Shown in pieces: positions 58,991 through 64,000 of a stretch of 64,000 bases of DNA. Within the stretch, counting starts at the first letter, position 1; each line of letters opens with the position of its first letter. Location of the stretch: the NCBI RefSeq assembly GCF_947500765.1, contig NZ_CANMTH010000002.1:124001-188000 (forward strand), in the 5' to 3' direction. The notes under the pieces were generated by a model, which had not been told where the DNA came from, ran no database searches, and worked only from the letters and a program-made list of their open reading frames with translations. The DNA is from an uncultured Formosa sp. (lineage in GTDB: Bacteria; Bacteroidota; Bacteroidia; Flavobacteriales; Flavobacteriaceae). A program made the position numbers and the translations under genes.

Positions 58991-59467
58991 ATGAAACGTT
59001 TAATCTTAGTTATTTTAACCGTATTCAGTATAATATCTTGTCAGGATATTAGGAAGCCCGAAAAACCAAAAAATCTGATTCCTAAAAATAAGATGGTAGA
59101 TATCATTATTGATATGAGTATGTTATCTGCAACTAGAGGTTTCGATAAAAAAAAGTTGGATAGCAATAGCATTTCTGTGAAGTCTTATATATATGGTAAG
59201 TATAATATAGATAGTTTGCAGTTTGCAAAAAGTAATGAGTTTTACTCTTATAATATTGAAGAATACGAAGCTTTATACGAAAAAGTAGATGATAGTTTAA
59301 AGGCGCTTAAACAAAAATTTCAAGATATTCAAGATGCCGAATTAGAAACGAGACGTAAAAAAGATTCGTTAGATAAATTGAGTGTTCCTGAATTGAAACC
59401 GGTAAAGAATAAAGCTGAAAAAAACTTAAAACTAGACAGTTTAAAATTGTTTAAAAAGCGAGATTAA
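58991..59467 (+). CDS. DUF4296 domain-containing lipoprotein
   Basis: Lipobox FSIISCQDIRKPEKPKNLIPKNKMVDIIIDMSML. Confidence 0.88.
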   Translation: MKRLILVILTVFSIISCQDIRKPEKPKNLIPKNKMVDIIIDMSMLSATRGFDKKKLDSNSISVKSYIYGKYNIDSLQFAKSNEFYSYNIEEYEALYEKVDDSLKALKQKFQDIQDAELETRRKKDSLDKLSVPELKPVKNKAEKNLKLDSLKLFKKRD

Positions 59468-60471
59468 AGGTCGTCCTTAAATTGTTTTGAAATAACTTGA
59501 ATGCTATCTTCTATTGGTGTCCACTTATAATGTAAAAGCGATGTTATTTTGTCTGAGCTATATGTTGATTTCGAATTAATAGTCTGTGCTATTTGTCTGC
59601 TTAAGACTCTTTTTTTGCCAGTAAGTTTATGGCGTAACCAGTCTAAGCGCCAACCCATTTCTGCTTGCCAAGGTTGTACGCTTTTTTTAGGAATATTAAC
59701 GCCTAAATGAGTCGCAATAGTTTGTAATAATTGTTTAAAACTCCAGTGTTCTGAAACTAAAATGTAACTTTCATTTTTAACGTCTGTTTTCATTAAAGCT
59801 ATCATAATAGTAACCACATCATTTACAGCAACAATACCTGTAATTCCATTCGTGTAATACTTTAAGTTGTTGTAAACACGTTTAAATAAATTCCCGCTAC
59901 CTTGGTTCCAGTTGCCTCCTCCTAATATAACTCCAGGATTTATAATTACAGCATGTAAACCTTCTTGTGTGCCACGCCAAACTTCCATTTCGGCACCATA
60001 TTTAGTAATGGCATACACGTTATTATCTTCTTCTGGGTTCCAATAGGTTTCTTCTGTAATAGGGTCTTTGGTTAACGACTTTCCTAAAGTGGCAACAGAA
60101 CTCACATAGCAGAGTTTTTTAATGTTATGTGCTAAACATAAATTAACAATATTTGTTGTGCCTTGGGTGTTTGTGCGTTTTAAAATTAGATAATCGTTGG
60201 GGTCAAAAGAAACTAGAGCAGCACAATGATAAACGTGACTTACATCCTTAAAAGTTTTGTTTAAATCTGGGATGTTTAAAAGATCGGCTTTTATCCATTC
60301 AATACTATTAAAAAGCGGGTCTACCGTAGCTGTATAATACGAAAAGACCTTTTTTACAACCTCAAGTTTTTGTTCAGATCTGTAAATTGCTCTTATTTTT
60401 TCCTTGTTGCTTGCTAGTTTATAAAGTAAATGCGCACCAACAAGACCTGTGCCTCCTGTAACTAAAATCAT
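59464..60471 (-). CDS. NAD-dependent epimerase/dehydratase family protein
   Basis: MILVTGGTGLVGAHLLYKLA Rossmann motif; YAITKYGAEMEVWRG. Confidence 0.93.
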   Translation of the reverse strand: MILVTGGTGLVGAHLLYKLASNKEKIRAIYRSEQKLEVVKKVFSYYTATVDPLFNSIEWIKADLLNIPDLNKTFKDVSHVYHCAALVSFDPNDYLILKRTNTQGTTNIVNLCLAHNIKKLCYVSSVATLGKSLTKDPITEETYWNPEEDNNVYAITKYGAEMEVWRGTQEGLHAVIINPGVILGGGNWNQGSGNLFKRVYNNLKYYTNGITGIVAVNDVVTIMIALMKTDVKNESYILVSEHWSFKQLLQTIATHLGVNIPKKSVQPWQAEMGWRLDWLRHKLTGKKRVLSRQIAQTINSKSTYSSDKITSLLHYKWTPIEDSIQVISKQFKDDL

Positions 60472-60522
60472 AAATCGAAGGTAAAGAATTATTTAATATA
60501 GGGGTAATTATACTATGATTTT

Positions 60523-60530
60523 TATCTTTG
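60523..60530 (+). promoter_or_regulatory. Putative -7 element (TATCTTTG) of tyrS promoter
   Basis: Matches TAnnTTTG 29 nt upstream of tyrS start. Confidence 0.4.
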
Positions 60531-60558
60531 CAGGAGATTATTAAAAATTTTAGAAATA

Positions 60559-61863
60559 ATGACTGAAAATTTTGTTGAAGAATTAACATGGAGAGGTTTG
60601 GTGCATGATATTATGCCTGGAACTGAAGATCAATTGAATAAAGAGATGACAACAGCCTATATAGGCTTTGATCCAACTTCAGATTCTTTGCATATTGGAA
60701 GTTTAGTGCCTATTATTATATTGGTTCATTTAGAAAGAGCAGGACATAAGCCTGTAGCTTTGGTAGGAGGTGCAACAGGTATGATTGGAGATCCTTCTGG
60801 GAAGAGTGACGAACGTAATTTGTTGGATGAAGTTACATTAGCAAAAAATGTTGCAGGAATTAAAAGTGTATTGTCACGTTTTTTAAATTTCGACTCTACA
60901 GCAGAAAATGCACCAATATTAGTGAATAATTACGATTGGATGAAAGATTTCTCATTCATAGATTTTGCTAGAGATGTTGGTAAACGTATTACTGTAAACT
61001 ACATGATGGCTAAAGATTCTGTGAAAAAACGTTTTTCTGGAGATGAAGGAAATGTAGGGATGTCTTTTACGGAATTTACATACCAATTAATACAAGGGTA
61101 TGATTTTTACCACTTACATAAAAACTACAACTGTTTATTACAAATGGGAGGTAGCGACCAGTGGGGAAATATTACTACAGGAACAGAACTTGTAAGACGT
61201 ATGAATCCGGGTGTAGAAGCTAAAGCATACGCCATGACGTGCCCGTTAATTACTAAAGCCGATGGTTCTAAATTTGGTAAAAGTGAAGGCGGAAATGTCT
61301 GGTTAGATGCCGATAAAACATCTGTATATAAATTCTACCAATTCTGGTTAAATACCACCGATGAGGATGCAGAAAAGTATATTAAAATCTTTACGTTTTT
61401 AGATAAATCTACTATTGATGCTTTAATTGCTGAACATAAAGAAACACCACATTTAAGATTGTTACAAAAGAAATTAGCTGAAGAGTTAACAACATTTGTA
61501 CATTCTAAAGAAGAATTTGAAAATGCTGAAAAAGCATCCAATATCTTGTTTTCTAAATCGTTTAAATCGGATATTAAAACTTTAGACGAGAAAACATTTT
61601 TAGATGTATTTGAAGGTGTGCCAATGGCAGAAATTTCTAAATCAGAATTAGAAGATATTGATATGATTGCAATACTTTCTGCTAGAACAAACTTCTTAGC
61701 ATCTAATAGTGAAGCCAGACGTGCATTAAAAGAAAATGCAGTTTCTGTAAATAAAGAAAAAGTAAAAGAAGATTATAAATTAAGTGCAAGCGATTTAATA
61801 AACGATAGTTATATCATTATTAATAAAGGAAAGCGTAACACATATATTGTAAAAGCAATTTAA
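60559..61863 (+). CDS. tyrS: Tyrosine--tRNA ligase
   Basis: [34 protein letters not shown]. Confidence 0.97.
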   Translation: MTENFVEELTWRGLVHDIMPGTEDQLNKEMTTAYIGFDPTSDSLHIGSLVPIIILVHLERAGHKPVALVGGATGMIGDPSGKSDERNLLDEVTLAKNVAGIKSVLSRFLNFDSTAENAPILVNNYDWMKDFSFIDFARDVGKRITVNYMMAKDSVKKRFSGDEGNVGMSFTEFTYQLIQGYDFYHLHKNYNCLLQMGGSDQWGNITTGTELVRRMNPGVEAKAYAMTCPLITKADGSKFGKSEGGNVWLDADKTSVYKFYQFWLNTTDEDAEKYIKIFTFLDKSTIDALIAEHKETPHLRLLQKKLAEELTTFVHSKEEFENAEKASNILFSKSFKSDIKTLDEKTFLDVFEGVPMAEISKSELEDIDMIAILSARTNFLASNSEARRALKENAVSVNKEKVKEDYKLSASDLINDSYIIINKGKRNTYIVKAI

Positions 61864-61869
61864 AAACAA

Positions 61870-61899
61870 TGAAGCCGGATTATATATAATCCGGCTTCA
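61870..61899. terminator. Hairpin at end of tyrS (perfect 30-bp palindrome)
   Basis: TGAAGCCGGATTATATATAATCCGGCTTCA. Confidence 0.65.
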
Positions 61900-62044
61900 A
61901 TAAAAACCAACTAACCATTAAAAACCAACCTTTCTCTACTGAACCTAAAGCAAGGAGGTTTTATTATAGTCGGTATTTAATCTGTTTACTTTCAGTATAT
62001 TTTGCAAATTATATGTTAAATTTATGTAGCTCTAAATTATAGCT

Positions 62045-63025
62045 TTATAGTGCCATTAAATTGCAACCACGAATATCCGAATTATCAAAGCGACCAATGA
62101 CTTCAAAGGCGTTTTCTCCTGTAATTTTTCCTAAATCTTGTGTTGCTATAAAAGCACAAGAATTTACATTGGCTAAATCAATAACATTTATGCCTCCAGT
62201 TTTTCCTTCAGTCTGAATTGTTAGTGCATCTTCAGGGTCTCGCGTTAAAATTTTCATCCAGGGTGGACAGTTAAAAATACCATGACCTTTAGAATAGCCC
62301 TGACTTAAAAGTTCGGTCATGCCATATTCGCTGTGTATTTCGTTTACACCAAATCCTGCTTTTAAAATATTGTGTAGCTCGGTTCTAATAAGTTCTTTTC
62401 GGCGCCCTTTCATGCCTCCGGTTTCCATAATAATGGTGTGTTTTAATTTAAATTGATGCGCTTCAACTAAATCTAATAAAGCAAAAGAAACACCTATTAG
62501 AAGCACCTTTTGTCCTCTAGAATCTAAATCGATTAATTTTGATTTTAATTCTGATAAGTTATCTAAATAAAATCCGCTTTCAGGATGATTCGATTGGTTA
62601 ATCATATCGTTAACCATATATATTAAAGACGATCCGTTACGCTCTAAATAAGAAGGTAACAATGCTAAAACTACGTAATCTTCAATGTTCCCATATGCAT
62701 TAGTAAATCCTTTTCTAAAACTATCTTCGTAAATAGATGTGTCGGTTACCAAGTGTTTACTTGTTATACTCCCTGTGGTTCCACTACTAGAAAATGTGCA
62801 TTGTACGGGTTTGGAACTGCTTAAAATGTCGCGAGTTTTAAAAAATTCTATCGGTAAAAAAGGAATGTCTTTATAATGCTTTATATCGCTTGGATGAATG
62901 TATAGTAAGTCGCAAAACGATCTGTAAGTACGATTGTTTTTAAACTGAAATTGAAATACGTTCAATGCATGTTCATTAAATTGGTCTTCCGTTTTAATAT
63001 TAAAAATAGCTTGAGTATCAATCAT
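62045..63025 (-). CDS. LuxE-like acyl-protein synthetase/acyl-adenylate family protein
   Basis: SSSGTTGSITSKHLV (AMP-binding-like), HTIIMETGGMKGRRKE, HSEYGMTELLSQGYSKG; start placed at MIDTQAIF because a terminator-like hairpin lies upstream. Confidence 0.87.
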   Translation of the reverse strand: MIDTQAIFNIKTEDQFNEHALNVFQFQFKNNRTYRSFCDLLYIHPSDIKHYKDIPFLPIEFFKTRDILSSSKPVQCTFSSSGTTGSITSKHLVTDTSIYEDSFRKGFTNAYGNIEDYVVLALLPSYLERNGSSLIYMVNDMINQSNHPESGFYLDNLSELKSKLIDLDSRGQKVLLIGVSFALLDLVEAHQFKLKHTIIMETGGMKGRRKELIRTELHNILKAGFGVNEIHSEYGMTELLSQGYSKGHGIFNCPPWMKILTRDPEDALTIQTEGKTGGINVIDLANVNSCAFIATQDLGKITGENAFEVIGRFDNSDIRGCNLMAL

Positions 63026-63069
63026 AGTTTTGAGATAAAAAACATAGGCAAAAATAGTTAAAATAAAAA

Positions 63070-63093
63070 AGCATTGCCAAGAGCAATGCTTTA
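63070..63093. terminator. Hairpin between T9SS protein and LuxE-like gene
   Basis: AAAGCATTGC-caaga-GCAATGCTTT flanked by A-rich tracts. Confidence 0.7.
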
Positions 63094-63133
63094 AAAAAAA
63101 TGTTTTCAATATAATATTTAAAGACAACTAACG

Positions 63134-63466
63134 TTATCGAACTACAAGTTTTCTGGTTGTAGAGATATTGTTTTCTTTAATTTTAATAATGTAAATTCCA
63201 GAATGTAATTTAGAGATGTTCATTTCTTTGCCAAAAAGAGTGGTTTGTAAGATAGATTTTCCTAAAACATTAAAAATTTCAATATCCTTAGTCAAGTTGT
63301 TTTTAGTAACAATATATAATTTACCATTACTAACAGGGTTAGGGTAAATTGTAAGTTCTTCAATGCTTTGTGTAATATCAGTATCTACGGCTTGTGCTTG
63401 CGCGGTAACCGATATTACAAGAAATAAAAAGAAAGATAAAATAGTAAGTAAGTATTTTTTTTTCAT
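63134..63466 (-). CDS. T9SS type A sorting domain-containing mini-protein
   Basis: MKKKYLLTILSFFLFLVISVTAQAQA signal peptide, then ELTIYPNPVSNGKLYIVTKN...IFNVLGKSI...LHSGIYIIKI...TTRKLVVR. Confidence 0.9.
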   Translation of the reverse strand: MKKKYLLTILSFFLFLVISVTAQAQAVDTDITQSIEELTIYPNPVSNGKLYIVTKNNLTKDIEIFNVLGKSILQTTLFGKEMNISKLHSGIYIIKIKENNISTTRKLVVR

Positions 63467-63664
63467 GTAATCATGATTAATATATAAAGGTAATAAAATC
63501 ACAACAAATTTCAAGCCATAAGTGTATAAACTGCATTTTTATTGTTCTTAAATTATTATAGTGTAAGTTCGAAGTTACGTTATTGTTATTAAAAAATTGT
63601 TTTCTATAAATGATTGTTATATATTTTATCTTTGAAGATTAAATAACATTTTAATAAACTAAAA

Positions 63665-64000
63665 ATGGACATAAAAATTTTGTTGGTTGATGATGAGCCG
63701 GATATTTTAGAAATAGTTGGTTATAATTTATCTTCTGAAGGCTACGAAGTCATTACAGCAGAAAATGGAATTGAAGCCGTAAAAAAAGCTAAAAAAGAAA
63801 AGCCACAACTTATCATTATGGATGTAATGATGCCAGAAATGGATGGTATTGAAGCTTGCGAACAAATTAGAAACATTCCAGAATTAAAAGATACTATCAT
63901 TACATTTTTAACAGCTAGAGGAGAAGATTATTCTCAAGTTGCTGGATTTGATGCAGGTGCAGACGATTATATAACAAAACCAGTAAAACCAAAGGTTTTA
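63665..64000 (+). CDS. Response regulator transcription factor (receiver domain; 3' end outside window)
   Basis: MDIKILLVDDEPDILEIVGYNLSSEGYEVITAENGIEAVKKAKKEKPQLIIMDVMMPEMDGIEAC...; open to window edge. Confidence 0.95.
   Translation, partial: MDIKILLVDDEPDILEIVGYNLSSEGYEVITAENGIEAVKKAKKEKPQLIIMDVMMPEMDGIEACEQIRNIPELKDTIITFLTARGEDYSQVAGFDAGADDYITKPVKPKVL

Noticed and set aside
62920-63127. Upstream extension of the LuxE-like ORF to 63127
   Set aside because: The extension crosses a terminator-like hairpin; the methionine at 63025 gives a more typical N-terminus.
1-64000. CRISPR arrays, tRNA/rRNA genes, IS elements, prophage, restriction or toxin-antitoxin systems
   Set aside because: I looked for regularly spaced repeats, cloverleaf/T-loop motifs, transposase/integrase motifs and defence-type gene pairs and saw none. 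A tRNAscan/Infernal and defence-finder run would be needed to exclude small items.

Overview
64 kb of AT-rich chromosome with a clear Flavobacteriaceae (Bacteroidota) signature: gldE/gldD gliding genes, a T9SS sorting domain, DUF4271/DUF4296/DUF3098-type proteins, TAnnTTTG promoters and an L21 protein with a C-terminal extension. Most of it is densely packed core housekeeping sequence: glyS (partial), xth, rng, hup, mutY, ssb, gldE, gldD, rplU, rpmA, ahcY, greA, aat, tag, truB, uppP, ftsX, leuS, ald, sodC, pckA x2, hemD, pyrC, tyrS and a partial response regulator. I saw no rRNA, tRNA, CRISPR array, prophage or transposase, and no obvious dedicated defence or accessory system. The items most worth a second look are: (i) a REP-like element ('CHSEQSDESHN') read in frame inside leuS, plus a second large insertion in the same enzyme; (ii) two tandem pckA paralogs with duplicated leaders and a decayed DUF423 fragment between them, suggesting an ancient [DUF423-pckA] unit duplication; (iii) a 30-aa ultra-basic microprotein missed by the ORF track, resembling AURKAIP1/COX24 (bS22/mS38-like) ribosomal proteins; (iv) a TPP riboswitch/TonB receptor next to a thiamine-binding protein, PnuT-like transporter and NadR-like kinase; (v) an octaheme cytochrome fused to HEAT/TPR repeats; (vi) a Rieske-like lipoprotein lacking the canonical ligand motifs; (vii) a T9SS protein that is only signal peptide plus sorting domain; (viii) an 18-bp perfect TetR-operator-like palindrome in an unusually long noncoding gap. 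Family calls come from recognition of protein motifs, not from database searches.
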